Shown: piece after piece, positions 27,790 to 36,808 of the stretch
Numbering within the stretch: the stretch's first letter is position 1
Layout of the letters: every line of letters begins with the position of its first letter
Source of the DNA: Confluentibacter lentus
GTDB taxonomy: Bacteria; Bacteroidota; Bacteroidia; Flavobacteriales; Flavobacteriaceae
NCBI RefSeq assembly: GCF_002806995.1
Contig: NZ_NIHE01000003.1
Span: 62,001-126,000, forward strand
DNA length: 64,000 nt
Direction of reading: 5' to 3'
Made by a program: the position numbers and the translations under genes
The notes under the pieces: generated by a model
What the model was told of the DNA's origin: nothing
The model's input: only the letters and a program-made list of their open reading frames with translations
Database searches by the model: none

Positions 27790-29571
27790 ATGGGGAAGCT
27801 ACTCTCAACCATTTTATTTGTAACAATAACAGTTTCGGTTTTTTCGCAGCAAAATAAGATTGATTCTTTAAAGCAAATACTTCATAACTACTCAGATCAA
27901 GACACACTAAAAATATCAGCCCTCATACAAATTTCAAATGCCATAAATACTATTAATACAGATAGTGCCTTGGTATATGCAGATAAGGCCATAAAACTGT
28001 CTGAGAATATAAATTGGGCTACAGGTCTTGCAACATCTTACCGCCAAAAAGGGCTTGTGTTTTATTATAAGTCTGATTATTTAAGCGCTTTAATGTTTTC
28101 CCAGAGAGCTCTCGGTTATACTAAAAGAGCAGATAGCAAACTTTTAGAAGCCTCTATTTACAGTAACATTGGTAACATTTATGCCGATATTGAGGATTTT
28201 GATAAAGCATTGGAAAGCTATGAAAAGCTTTTAAAAATTGCTAGACAGGTAAAATCAATACAAGACCAACTTATTGCATTGGTTAATATAGCGGTGGTTC
28301 ATACTGAACAAGGAAATCTTTATGAAGCTGTTAAGATGTATCATAGTAGTTTAAAATTAGCAGAAGACCATAATTTGGATACTTTTATTCCAACAATTTG
28401 TAATAATTTATCTAAAAGTTACATAAATCTTTCTGAAAATGATAAAGCTACTGAGTATTTAAACGTGGGAATAGAAAAAGCAATAGAACTAAAAAATCTT
28501 TATGTATTGGCCATATTGAAAAGAAATTTAGCCGACATTTATTTAAAAGAGAATAATCTGGAAAAAGCGGAATCCCTACTATTGGAAAGTATTTCCTTGT
28601 CTAAATCCAACAATACTTTGGAATGGGAGGCGCAATCCTTGAAAACATTGTATCAGGTTTATGAAAAGCAAGATCAAGTAAAAAAAGCTTATGATATCTA
28701 TAAAAAATATATAGTTTTAAGGGATAGTATTGTGGATGGGGACAAAAAAGCCGAATTTTTAAAAAGAGATTTAACTTTTGAAAACGACAAAAATCAAGCA
28801 CTAGCTAATACCGAAATTGAGCGTCAAAAACTCATTAAAAAAGGGACTATCATTGGTGGTAGTGGTTTTATTTTGGTGTCTTTAATAGGGTTTGTTTTAT
28901 ATTACAGAAAACAAAATGCCGATGCCTTAAAACAAGAAGCCGAATTTAATGCCAAGGTTTCGGATACAGAGCTCAAGGCATTGCGGGCACAAATGAATCC
29001 GCATTTTATATTTAACGCCCTAAACTCCATAAATGATTTTATTGTAAAAAACGATGCCGAATCTGCCAGCAAATATTTAACAAAGTTTGCAAAAATAATG
29101 CGGCAAACACTTGAAAATTCCATCCAAAAAGAAATTACATTAGCAGACGACCTTAAATTATTGGAATTATACATGCAAATTGAAGCTATGCGATTAAGCA
29201 ACAAATTTACTTTTATTTTTGAGGTTGATAACCAAATAGACGCTGAAAAAACGTTGGTGCCACCCCTTATTTTACAGCCTTTTATTGAAAACAGTATTTG
29301 GCACGGTATTTCAAAAAAAGAGGGGATAGGACATATTAATATTTCAATTAAAAAGGAAAATGACATGCTAGTCTGTATTGTAGAAGATAATGGGGTTGGT
29401 TTGCAAAATAAGGCATCAAATAAAAACAAGATATCTTTAGGGCAGAGTATTACAAAAAAAAGAATAGAGATTATAAATAAACGGAAGAACACCAAAGGCA
29501 CTGTTGAATTAATTAATAAGGAAGAAGGCTTGCGTGTTGAGGTTAAACTACCATTCCAATTAGCTTATTAA
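27790..29571 (+). CDS. TPR-containing LytS-type sensor histidine kinase
   Basis: A 593-residue protein: signal peptide (1-20), TPR array (about 40-310), one membrane helix (about 352-373) and a cytoplasmic LytS-type kinase. The phosphoacceptor is H405 in MNPHFIFNALNSI; the ATP-binding N box is at 496-506 (LQPFIENSIWH) and a G box at 532-538 (EDNGVGL). The periplasmic TPR part probably binds a protein or peptide signal. Its partner regulator starts one base after the stop. Confidence 0.93.
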   Translation: MGKLLSTILFVTITVSVFSQQNKIDSLKQILHNYSDQDTLKISALIQISNAINTINTDSALVYADKAIKLSENINWATGLATSYRQKGLVFYYKSDYLSALMFSQRALGYTKRADSKLLEASIYSNIGNIYADIEDFDKALESYEKLLKIARQVKSIQDQLIALVNIAVVHTEQGNLYEAVKMYHSSLKLAEDHNLDTFIPTICNNLSKSYINLSENDKATEYLNVGIEKAIELKNLYVLAILKRNLADIYLKENNLEKAESLLLESISLSKSNNTLEWEAQSLKTLYQVYEKQDQVKKAYDIYKKYIVLRDSIVDGDKKAEFLKRDLTFENDKNQALANTEIERQKLIKKGTIIGGSGFILVSLIGFVLYYRKQNADALKQEAEFNAKVSDTELKALRAQMNPHFIFNALNSINDFIVKNDAESASKYLTKFAKIMRQTLENSIQKEITLADDLKLLELYMQIEAMRLSNKFTFIFEVDNQIDAEKTLVPPLILQPFIENSIWHGISKKEGIGHINISIKKENDMLVCIVEDNGVGLQNKASNKNKISLGQSITKKRIEIINKRKNTKGTVELINKEEGLRVEVKLPFQLAY

Positions 29572-29572
29572 T

Positions 29573-30310
29573 ATGATAAAAGCCATTATTATAGACGATG
29601 AACAGCATTGTATAGATACATTGCAACAACTTGCTAAGCCAAATGCTGATCTTCAAATACTTGAAACTTATAATACGATAGCCGATGCCATAAAAGGGGT
29701 TGAAATACATAATCCCGACTTGGTTTTTTTAGATGTACAGATAAACAACGAAACGGGTTTTGATTTTTTAAAACAGCTAAACGGTGTGCCATTTGAAGTT
29801 ATTTTTACCACAGCTTTTGAAGAATTTGCGGTTCAAGCCTTCAAATTTAGTGCGGTAGATTATTTGCTAAAACCCATAGATGAAGATGATTTTAATTTAG
29901 CCATTGCCAAAGTGAACCAGAAATTGGAGACAAAAGATTTTTCTAAAAAAGTTAATTCCTTATTAAATAACATTTCAAAAAAGGATAGCCTTAAAAAAAT
30001 AACTATTCCCACGGCTGATGGATTGGAGTTTTTAGAAGTTTCTGATATTATCAGATGTGAAGCCGATGTAAACTACACAACGATTTTTACCATAGACAGA
30101 AAGAAGATCGTGGTATCAAAAACTTTAAAGTACTTCGAAACGTTACTTTTTAATTGTAATTTTTTCAGGATTCATAACTCACACCTTATAAATTTAGATT
30201 ATATCAAGAAATATACAAAAGGGAAAGGTGGCTATGTTACTTTAACAGATAACTCAACTATAGAAGTATCTACACGCAAAAAAGACGAGTTTTTAAAGAT
30301 TATAGGTTAG
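29573..30310 (+). CDS. LytTR-family response regulator
   Basis: A 245-residue regulator with a receiver domain (acid pocket D8/D9, phosphoacceptor D54 in LVFLDVQ, conserved K100 in YLLKP) and a C-terminal LytTR DNA-binding domain from about residue 145 (ITIPTADGLEFLEVSDIIRC; FFRIHNSHLINLDYI). It is encoded directly after its kinase. Targets are unknown; the divergent run of exported proteins at 23.3-27.6 kb is a candidate by proximity only. Confidence 0.93.
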   Translation: MIKAIIIDDEQHCIDTLQQLAKPNADLQILETYNTIADAIKGVEIHNPDLVFLDVQINNETGFDFLKQLNGVPFEVIFTTAFEEFAVQAFKFSAVDYLLKPIDEDDFNLAIAKVNQKLETKDFSKKVNSLLNNISKKDSLKKITIPTADGLEFLEVSDIIRCEADVNYTTIFTIDRKKIVVSKTLKYFETLLFNCNFFRIHNSHLINLDYIKKYTKGKGGYVTLTDNSTIEVSTRKKDEFLKIIG

Positions 30311-30319
30311 AAGATATTT

Positions 30320-30976
30320 TTAGAATAAAGACTTTATCTTCTCGTAATATATTTCATCAAACTTTTTAATGACCAAATCTGCTTGGCTATAATCTTGATT
30401 TTTAGAATGGAAACTATCAAAAGCGACACAGAATACTCCAGCACCTTTAGCCGCTAAAATACCATTGGTAGCATCTTCTATGACCATACACTCTTTCTTT
30501 GAAAAACCAGTGGCTTCGGCTGCTTTTATAAAAATTTCAGGATGAGGTTTCGATTCTTTTAAATCGGCGCCACTAAGTTTAGCTTTAAAGTATTTGTTTA
30601 AGTCAAATTTTTTAAAAATTCTATCAATGCTAGGCATGGTTGCCGATGATCCTAAAACTAACGTAAGTCCATTTTTGTGATAATCTTTTATTAAATCCAA
30701 TACACCTTCAATAAGGTCAAAATTGGTGTCATTCTCAAAAATATAATCAAAATGTTTCCTTTTTAAAGTGACTAGTGTTTCTGGAGATTCTTTCAAGTTA
30801 TAAGTATCACAAAGTTGTTTGCAAATATTTAAGGTCGATTTTCCAGTAAACGATTCATAAAGCGCAGCAGGCACTTTAATGTTAACATCATCAAACATTT
30901 TATGGTAGGCAATATAGTGCAAAGGTTCACTTTCAATAATAACCCCATCCATATCGAATATAACAGCTTTTAACAT
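30320..30976 (-). CDS. HAD hydrolase, beta-phosphoglucomutase-like
   Basis: A 218-residue subfamily-IA HAD protein with nucleophile motif FDMDGVIIESEPLHY, motif II serine in LGSSATMPS, lysine in KPHPEIF and acidic motif IEDATNGILAA. It fits the beta-phosphoglucomutase/sugar-phosphatase branch. The precise substrate is open. Convergent with the LytTR gene with only 9 nt between stops. Confidence 0.9.
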   Translation of the reverse strand: MLKAVIFDMDGVIIESEPLHYIAYHKMFDDVNIKVPAALYESFTGKSTLNICKQLCDTYNLKESPETLVTLKRKHFDYIFENDTNFDLIEGVLDLIKDYHKNGLTLVLGSSATMPSIDRIFKKFDLNKYFKAKLSGADLKESKPHPEIFIKAAEATGFSKKECMVIEDATNGILAAKGAGVFCVAFDSFHSKNQDYSQADLVIKKFDEIYYEKIKSLF

Positions 30977-31165
30977 GTTGATTTTTTTTGCGAAGATATA
31001 TGAATAGAAAATAATACCCTAAAACCTATTTGTAGTTTTAAATAAAATTTACATATTTGCTGAATGATTGTTTAAGTAAACTTCACTTAATAGGTCGAGG
31101 TTCTCTCGAAAAAGGAACTGAGTAATTAACAACTTGGTTATGTTTATTTTTTAATATGTTTCAAA

Positions 31166-32572
31166 ATGCAATCAAATAAAATATCCTTAAAACAATTTCT
31201 ACACTATTTTAAAATAGCCTTTACGGGAAAAGAACAAGAATTTACTTCGGGCAGCATCCGTCGAGCGGTTTTTATGCTGGCCATTCCCATGATTTTAGAA
31301 ATGCTCATGGAATCCATTTTTGCCTTGGTAGATATTCTATATGTATCCAAAGTGAGCGTGAATGCCGTCGCCACCATTGGTTTAACCGAATCTGTTATCA
31401 CGTTGGTGTATGCCTTGGCAATCGGTTTAAGTATGGCTGCAACAGCAATAGTGGCTAGACGTGTCGGTGAAAATGACATTGAAGGCGCATCAAATGCCGC
31501 CGTCCAGGTTATTTTTCTTGGAATTTTTGTAGCCTCCATAATTAGTGTCATAGGAATTATATTTCCCAAGGAAATTCTAAGTCTTATGGGTGCAGAACCC
31601 GATTTAATTGCTGAAGGTTATGGTTATACCAGGGTATTGTTAGGCGGCAATATAACGATTATGCTATTGTTTTTAATCAACGCCATTTTTCGTGGCGCAG
31701 GTAATGCATCCGTCGCTATGTGGACACTGGTTTTGTCCAATGCATTGAACATAATTTTAGATCCTATTTTCATTTTCGGATTTGGTCCCATCAAAGCTTA
31801 TGGCGTTGAGGGTGCGGCTATAGCAACGACAATCGGTAGGGGTACAGCAGTTATATTTCAATTGTTTATTTTATTTAAGGGTCATAGCAAAATTAAAATC
31901 GGACTTAAAGATTTGGTGTTTCGCATAAAGGTGATGTTCAACTTAATTAAAGTGTCCTTAGGTGGCATTGGTCAGTTTTTAATTGCAACGTCAAGTTGGG
32001 TGTTTTTAATGCGGATCATGAGCGAATTTGGCAGTGAAGTATTAGCAGGTTATACTATTGCCATTAGGGTGATGATGTTTACCATGATGCCTGCTTGGGG
32101 ATTGAGCAATGCGGCGGCAACGTTGGTCGGACAAAACTTAGGTGCCCATAAACCAGAGCGCGCGGAACTTTCAGTTTGGAAAACAGGTGGTTATAGTGCT
32201 ATTTTTATGGGATTGGTTTCTGTGGTTTATTTAATATTTGCGCCACAAATAGTTACATTATTCAACACGACTCCCGATGTTGTAATCTATGGTAGTTTAT
32301 GTTTACGGATTTTAGCGTCTGGGTATATTTTTTATGGCTACGGTATGGTGGTTATCAATGCGTTTAATGGAGCAGGAGATACTAAAACGCCAACGTATAT
32401 AAACTTTGTTTGCTTTTGGTTGTTACAATTACCGTTTGCTTATTTAATGGCTGTGACGTTGGATTTTGGACCAACTGGCGTTTTTTGGGCGATTACAATA
32501 GCTGAGGTCTTAATTGCCATTGTAGCCATTGTTTGGTTTAAAAAGGGCACTTGGAAAACCATTAAAGTTTAG
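31166..32572 (+). CDS. MATE-family efflux transporter
   Basis: A 468-residue membrane protein with about 12 helices and MATE features (RRAVFMLAIPMILEMLMESI at the start; GAGNASVAMWT; GLSNAAATLVGQNLGA in the second half). It should export cationic drugs or metabolites in exchange for sodium or protons. A perfect inverted repeat GTTTA-AG-TAAAC (31070-31081) lies about 85 nt upstream and could be an operator, without further support. Confidence 0.93.
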   Translation: MQSNKISLKQFLHYFKIAFTGKEQEFTSGSIRRAVFMLAIPMILEMLMESIFALVDILYVSKVSVNAVATIGLTESVITLVYALAIGLSMAATAIVARRVGENDIEGASNAAVQVIFLGIFVASIISVIGIIFPKEILSLMGAEPDLIAEGYGYTRVLLGGNITIMLLFLINAIFRGAGNASVAMWTLVLSNALNIILDPIFIFGFGPIKAYGVEGAAIATTIGRGTAVIFQLFILFKGHSKIKIGLKDLVFRIKVMFNLIKVSLGGIGQFLIATSSWVFLMRIMSEFGSEVLAGYTIAIRVMMFTMMPAWGLSNAAATLVGQNLGAHKPERAELSVWKTGGYSAIFMGLVSVVYLIFAPQIVTLFNTTPDVVIYGSLCLRILASGYIFYGYGMVVINAFNGAGDTKTPTYINFVCFWLLQLPFAYLMAVTLDFGPTGVFWAITIAEVLIAIVAIVWFKKGTWKTIKV

Positions 32573-32613
32573 CTTGAAATTAGTATTTTTAAAAACTTAA
32601 ATAATGTATTGAT

Positions 32614-33207
32614 ATGACAAAAGGAAGACTTGAAGCCTTTACCGATGGTGTTTTGGCAATCATAATTACGATTATGGTATTGGAATTGAAAGTACCTCAC
32701 GGCGGTAGTTTTGAGGATTTAAAATCGTTATTGCCTGTTTTTTTAAGCTATGTATTGAGTTTTATTTATTTAGCCATTTACTGGAATAACCATCACCATA
32801 TGATGCAAACGGTTAAACATGTTACTGGAACTATATTATGGGCTAATATGCATTTGTTGTTTTGGCTATCTTTAGTTCCTTTTGTAACGGGTTGGATGGG
32901 AGAAAACCATTTTACCAATGCGTCTTTGTTTTTATATGGCGTAGTGCTTTTAGGTGCTGCCATCGCTTATTTTGTTTTACAAAATCTTATTATTAAAAGT
33001 CATGGGGATAATTCCATCTTAAAGAAAGCTTTAGGTAAGGATTTAAAGGGTAAAATGTCTCCTGTTTTATATTTATTGGGAATTTCATCTTCTTTTATAA
33101 GCGTTTGGATTAGCGGCGTTTTATATATTGTAGTTGCCATTATTTGGTTGATACCTGATACTAGAATAGAGAAAACCCTCAAGAAAGAAAGGCAAATGAA
33201 CCATTAA
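32614..33207 (+). CDS. TMEM175-like (DUF1211) potassium channel subunit
   Basis: A 197-residue membrane protein with about six helices and, near the N-terminus, FTDGVLAIIITIMVLELKVP, matching the FSD-type signature of the TMEM175/DUF1211 family. Bacterial members form potassium leak channels without a classical selectivity filter. It lies 41 nt after the MATE gene and is followed by a strong terminator. Confidence 0.9.
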   Translation: MTKGRLEAFTDGVLAIIITIMVLELKVPHGGSFEDLKSLLPVFLSYVLSFIYLAIYWNNHHHMMQTVKHVTGTILWANMHLLFWLSLVPFVTGWMGENHFTNASLFLYGVVLLGAAIAYFVLQNLIIKSHGDNSILKKALGKDLKGKMSPVLYLLGISSSFISVWISGVLYIVVAIIWLIPDTRIEKTLKKERQMNH

Positions 33208-33215
33208 TATCATAA

Positions 33216-33243
33216 AAAAGGAGTTCCATTTGGAACTCCTTTT
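33216..33243. terminator. bidirectional terminator
   Basis: Arms 33216-33228 and 33231-33243 pair over 13 bp (GGAGTTCC/GGAACTCC core) with A and T runs on both sides. It separates the convergent TMEM175-like gene and pckA. Confidence 0.9.
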
Positions 33244-33263
33244 CTTCTTGAAAGCACTTATTA

Positions 33264-34895
33264 TTAAATGTGTTCTTCTAAATGATGGTGTTCATCAATT
33301 AAAGGACCACCTTCCATAATTTGTTTAGAAGCTTCATTAGCAAATTTTTCAAAGTTTAGATGGAATGAATGTGCTAACTGTATAGCTTTACCTATGTAAG
33401 CTCCTTTTTGCAACCAAGTATTCATAGGGTCTAATATTTCAGTAGGGACACCTGGACAATATTTAGGCATGAATAAGCCAAAGATTGGGTTTTGTTCATA
33501 ATCCACATGATCTAATTCGCCATTTAATATAGCAGTAATCATGGCTCTAGTATATTTTAATTTGATTCTAGAACCAACTCCGTAAGGACCTGCGCTCCAG
33601 CCAGTATTTATAAGCCATACATTGACACCTGCATCCGACATTTTTTTACTTAACATTTCACCATAAACGGTTGGGTGTAAAGGCATAAAAGGTGCGCCAA
33701 AACAAGCAGAGAATGATGGTACAGGTTCTGTAATACCAGCTTCTGTTCCTGCTACTTTAGCAGTATATCCAGAAATAAAGTGGTATGCAGCTTGTCCTGG
33801 AGTTAATTTAGATACTGGAGGTAGTACACCAAAAGCATCACAAGTTAAGAAAAATATATTTTTTGGGTTGTTGGCATATAATGTTTCTTGTATGTTATCA
33901 ATGTGATAAATTGGGTAACTCACACGAGTATTCTGAGTGATGCTTCCATCTAAATAATCGACTTCGCCGTCTGCTTTAAATACCACGTTTTCCAATAAAG
34001 CTCCTGGTCTTATAGCTCTATAAATGTCTGGTTCTTTTTCTTCGGTAAGGTCAATAACTTTGGCGTAGCATCCACCTTCAAAGTTGAAAATGGTATTATC
34101 GGCAGTCCAACCATGTTCATCATCACCAATTAATTTTCTGTCTGGGTCGGCAGACAATGTTGTTTTTCCAGTTCCAGATAATCCGAAGAAAATTGCGGTA
34201 TCTCCATATTTTCCAACGTTAGCAGAACAGTGCATTGGTAACACATTTTTTTCTACTGGTAAGATTAAATTTAAAGCAGAGAAAATCCCTTTCTTAATTT
34301 CTCCAGTATAAGCCGATCCACCAACCAACGCTATTTTTTTAGTGAAATTGATAATTGAGAAATTCCCTTGACGAATGCCATAACCAGCAGGGTCGGGGCA
34401 CACATAACCTGGTGCACAAAGTACCAACCAATCTTCTTTGAAGTTTTTCAAGTCTTTTTCGCTCGGTCTGATAAACATGTTGTAAACGAACAAACTAGAC
34501 CAAGGCAACTCGGTAACGGTTCTAATACTAGTTCTGTATTCTGGTTCGGCACATGCGAATCCGTCCCTCACATAAACTTCTTTTCCAGAAAGGTATTTTT
34601 TGACTTCCTTTTCTAATCTATCAAAGTTTTCAGGAGATACTGGTTTGTTAACATTTCCCCACCAAACTTTATCTTTTGTGTAGTCATCTTTGACTATAAA
34701 ACGATCTTGAGGAGATCTACCAGTAAATTTACCAGTGTTAATTGCTAAGGTGCCGTTTGGGGTTTCTCTACCCATGTTTTTTTCGATGGTAATTTGTTGA
34801 AGTTTTTCAGGAGATAAATTCCAATGTGCGGTGACATCTTTCAAACCATATGGTTCTAAGCCTGATTTTTGTTGAAGTGTTGCTGTATCTTTCAT
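33264..34895 (-). CDS. pckA: phosphoenolpyruvate carboxykinase (ATP)
   Basis: A 543-residue enzyme counted from ATG 34895 (MKDTATLQQKSGLEPYGLK), preferred over an in-frame ATG 24 nt upstream because it gives the usual family N-terminus. The ATP-binding kinase-1a motif GLSGTGKT is at about 238-245, with LIGDDEHGW and RTVTELPW also conserved. It converts oxaloacetate to PEP in gluconeogenesis. Single gene. Confidence 0.97.
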   Translation of the reverse strand: MKDTATLQQKSGLEPYGLKDVTAHWNLSPEKLQQITIEKNMGRETPNGTLAINTGKFTGRSPQDRFIVKDDYTKDKVWWGNVNKPVSPENFDRLEKEVKKYLSGKEVYVRDGFACAEPEYRTSIRTVTELPWSSLFVYNMFIRPSEKDLKNFKEDWLVLCAPGYVCPDPAGYGIRQGNFSIINFTKKIALVGGSAYTGEIKKGIFSALNLILPVEKNVLPMHCSANVGKYGDTAIFFGLSGTGKTTLSADPDRKLIGDDEHGWTADNTIFNFEGGCYAKVIDLTEEKEPDIYRAIRPGALLENVVFKADGEVDYLDGSITQNTRVSYPIYHIDNIQETLYANNPKNIFFLTCDAFGVLPPVSKLTPGQAAYHFISGYTAKVAGTEAGITEPVPSFSACFGAPFMPLHPTVYGEMLSKKMSDAGVNVWLINTGWSAGPYGVGSRIKLKYTRAMITAILNGELDHVDYEQNPIFGLFMPKYCPGVPTEILDPMNTWLQKGAYIGKAIQLAHSFHLNFEKFANEASKQIMEGGPLIDEHHHLEEHI

Positions 34896-35259
34896 TTTAT
34901 TATATTTTAAGGTTTTCATTAAATGAATTAATGTATATGTTTACTTCTTACTTATTAATTTTACATTTGCATGCGCTTCACGTGACTGCTTTTATGATGT
35001 AGTAAAATTACTGTGGAAGAGCTTCAAGATTTATGATTAATGTCATACTTTGTTGAAACACAGTATTTTTAAACTATTCATATTTTTTGTAGGTTTATAT
35101 AAAGAAAGTAAGAGCGAATACGTTTTCGTAATATTGAGTAATGATTTTTTTGATGCTTTTTTTGTTAGTTTTGATTTTTTAATAATGTTCAAACGTTTAA
35201 ATTTTGATAAATTCGTAACAAAAGTGTCTAAAAACTAAGGTTTATAAAAAATAATTAAA
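34896..35259. other. divergent intergenic region between pckA and bshB1
   Basis: A 364-nt AT-rich stretch. It should carry the promoters of both divergent genes. One exact -7 match, TACATTTG, is on the plus strand at 34962-34969, nearly 300 nt before bshB1, so it would give a long leader or an unannotated RNA. A 62-codon plus-strand reading frame inside it (35050-35238) is phenylalanine-rich and low in complexity, and I do not regard it as a gene. Confidence 0.5.
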
Positions 35260-35982
35260 ATGAAATTAGATATACTTGCTATTGGCTCGCATCCCGATGA
35301 TGTTGAGTTAGGTTGTGGTGCTACCATAGCCAAAGAGATAGCCAACGGTAAAAAAGTGGGTATTATAGATTTAACCCGTGGCGAATTAGGAACTAGGGGT
35401 AGTGCAGAGATTAGAGATGAAGAAGCCACCAATGCCGCAAACATACTTGGGGCTAGTGTGAGGGAAAATATGGAATTTGCCGATGGTTTTTTTGTGAATG
35501 ATAAAAAGCACCAAATGGCACTTATAAAAATGATTCGCAAATACCAACCGGAAATGGTGATTTGCAATGCCGTTGACGACCGACACATCGACCATGCCAA
35601 AGGCAGTAAGTTGGTGAGCGATGCGTGTTTTTTAAGCGGATTGATTAAAATTGAAACTTTTTTAGAAGGAAGTGACAAGCCACAAGAAGCATGGCGACCT
35701 AAACACGTTTACCATTATATTCAATGGAAAAACTTGCAGCCCGATGTGGTTGTTGATATTACGGGGTTTATAGATACGAAGTTGAAAGCGGTTTTTGCTT
35801 ATAAAACACAGTTTCATGATAGCACTAATAATGAGCCGGAAACACCAATTTCGAGTAAGAATTTTGCAGACAGTATTTCGTATAGAGCGCGCGATTTAGG
35901 GCGGCTGGTAGGGGTAGAGTATGGTGAAGGGTTTACGGTAGAGCGTTATGTAGCCGTGGATAGTTTGTTTAATTTGAAGTAG
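35260..35982 (+). CDS. bshB1: bacillithiol biosynthesis deacetylase BshB1
   Basis: A 240-residue PIG-L/LmbE-family zinc deacetylase. The metal site is visible in GSHPDDVELGCG and HIDHAKG, and TRGELGTRGSAEIRDEEA is the characteristic BshB1 stretch. It removes the acetyl group from GlcNAc-malate in bacillithiol synthesis. Bacteroidota commonly use this thiol. Cytoplasmic; transcribed alone. Confidence 0.95.
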   Translation: MKLDILAIGSHPDDVELGCGATIAKEIANGKKVGIIDLTRGELGTRGSAEIRDEEATNAANILGASVRENMEFADGFFVNDKKHQMALIKMIRKYQPEMVICNAVDDRHIDHAKGSKLVSDACFLSGLIKIETFLEGSDKPQEAWRPKHVYHYIQWKNLQPDVVVDITGFIDTKLKAVFAYKTQFHDSTNNEPETPISSKNFADSISYRARDLGRLVGVEYGEGFTVERYVAVDSLFNLK

Positions 35983-36037
35983 TTAGTTTTTAGCTTAGTC
36001 AATTTAAAAATTCTTCATTAAAATATTATGAAAAGGC

Positions 36038-36068
36038 TTTGTAGAAAAACAGAAATCAGTTACATTTG
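36038..36068 (+). promoter_or_regulatory. promoter of tRNA-His, Bacteroidota type
   Basis: TTTG (36038-36041), 19-nt spacer, TACATTTG (36061-36068): an exact match to the Bacteroidota -33/-7 consensus, ending 28 nt before the tRNA. Confidence 0.8.
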
Positions 36069-36096
36069 CACTCGCATTTAAGATGCGTGCTACATG

Positions 36097-36170
36097 GTGG
36101 TTGTAGCTCAGTTGGTTAGAGCATTGGTTTGTGGTACCAAGGGTCGCCGGTTCGAGCCCGGTCTTCCACC
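36097..36170 (+). tRNA. tRNA-His (anticodon GTG)
   Basis: A full cloverleaf can be drawn: D stem GCTC/GAGC, anticodon stem TTGGT/ACCAA with loop TTGTGGT giving anticodon GTG, T stem GCCGG/CCGGT with TTCGAGC loop. A G at 36096 can serve as the histidine-specific G-1. The acceptor stem has two U-U oppositions at positions 5-68 and 6-67. The CCA end is not fully encoded. Followed by a terminator. Confidence 0.93.
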
Positions 36171-36178
36171 CAAAAAGC

Positions 36179-36208
36179 AAAAGCCTTTCAAGAAATTGAA
36201 AGGCTTTT
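36179..36208 (+). terminator. terminator of tRNA-His
   Basis: Arms 36179-36191 and 36196-36208 form a 13-bp stem (AAGCCTTTCAA/TTGAAAGGCTT) with a GAAA tetraloop and a T run. It can also end the convergent gene at 36237. Confidence 0.92.
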
Positions 36209-36236
36209 TTTGTATGAAATACAAAATCTAAAAGTA

Positions 36237-36788
36237 TCATAGTTCCTTTATAAGTCTAATGTCTACTTCTCTCTCTACGTACTTCCATTCTTCTGTTTTA
36301 CGCAATGAATAAACAAGTTCTTCAAATGCCTCTGAGTTTGAAGGAGCATATTCAAAAAAAGTTATGAAATCGAAGGGTTCACCAATATCCCGGCAATGAT
36401 ATAATTTACGTGCAATGGCAGGCAAATATTTAAGTCCTGTTTTTGTATGGTTTGATTGTGCTTCAAATATCTTTCTTCTTTCGTCTTGGGCAAGATTCCA
36501 CCAGATTTCAGATTTTTTTATAGGTATTAGAGCGGCATTAGTTGCTTCTGGTCTGCCAAGATCAGCCTGTATTGAAATTAGTCTTTCTTTTTCTTCTTTT
36601 TCCGTATATCGAATATTACTTATTAAGCCTTTAAGAGACCATACCCCTTCACTAGATTTTACTGTAGAACTTTTTATTATTTTTAGGTAGGGAACTTGTT
36701 TAAGTGTTTCTCCAACTAAGGACTCCATTTTTAATATTTTCCACTGTCCGTGATTGCCTCCAATAAAATCAAAAATATTATCTGTCAT
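36237..36788 (-). CDS. chlorite-dismutase-family haem protein (short form)
   Basis: A 183-residue protein with the chlorite dismutase family core: LGRPEATNAALIPI, then ARKLYHCRDIGEPFD and TFFEYAPSNSEAFEELV. H131 in LYHCRDIG is the likely proximal haem ligand. The length matches the short dimeric clades rather than the 240-residue chlorite dismutase/HemQ forms. In structurally studied short members the distal arginine lies 13 residues after this histidine; here that position is F144, so chlorite decomposition is doubtful unless the alignment shifts. A peroxidase-like or haem-handling role is possible. Confidence 0.82.
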   Translation of the reverse strand: MTDNIFDFIGGNHGQWKILKMESLVGETLKQVPYLKIIKSSTVKSSEGVWSLKGLISNIRYTEKEEKERLISIQADLGRPEATNAALIPIKKSEIWWNLAQDERRKIFEAQSNHTKTGLKYLPAIARKLYHCRDIGEPFDFITFFEYAPSNSEAFEELVYSLRKTEEWKYVEREVDIRLIKEL

Positions 36789-36808
36789 ATTTATAAGCTT
36801 CTGTCTTT

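Noticed and set aside
28902-29501. 199-codon minus-strand frame inside the histidine kinase gene
   Set aside because: Antisense shadow of the conserved kinase domain.
31070-31081. Palindrome GTTTA-AG-TAAAC upstream of the MATE gene as an operator
   Set aside because: Short, AT-rich and about 85 nt from the start, with no regulator gene adjacent; too weak to list as a site.
35215-35228. Sequence GTAACAAAAGTGTC resembling the CRP/FNR-type site, upstream of bshB1
   Set aside because: Only the left half-site matches and there is no -7 box 33 nt downstream.
35050-35238. 62-codon plus-strand frame before bshB1
   Set aside because: Low complexity, phenylalanine-rich translation, no start signal and no recognisable domain; it lies in a promoter-bearing AT-rich gap.
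36004-36240. 78-codon minus-strand frame
   Set aside because: It runs through the tRNA-His gene and its terminator in antisense, so it is not a protein gene.
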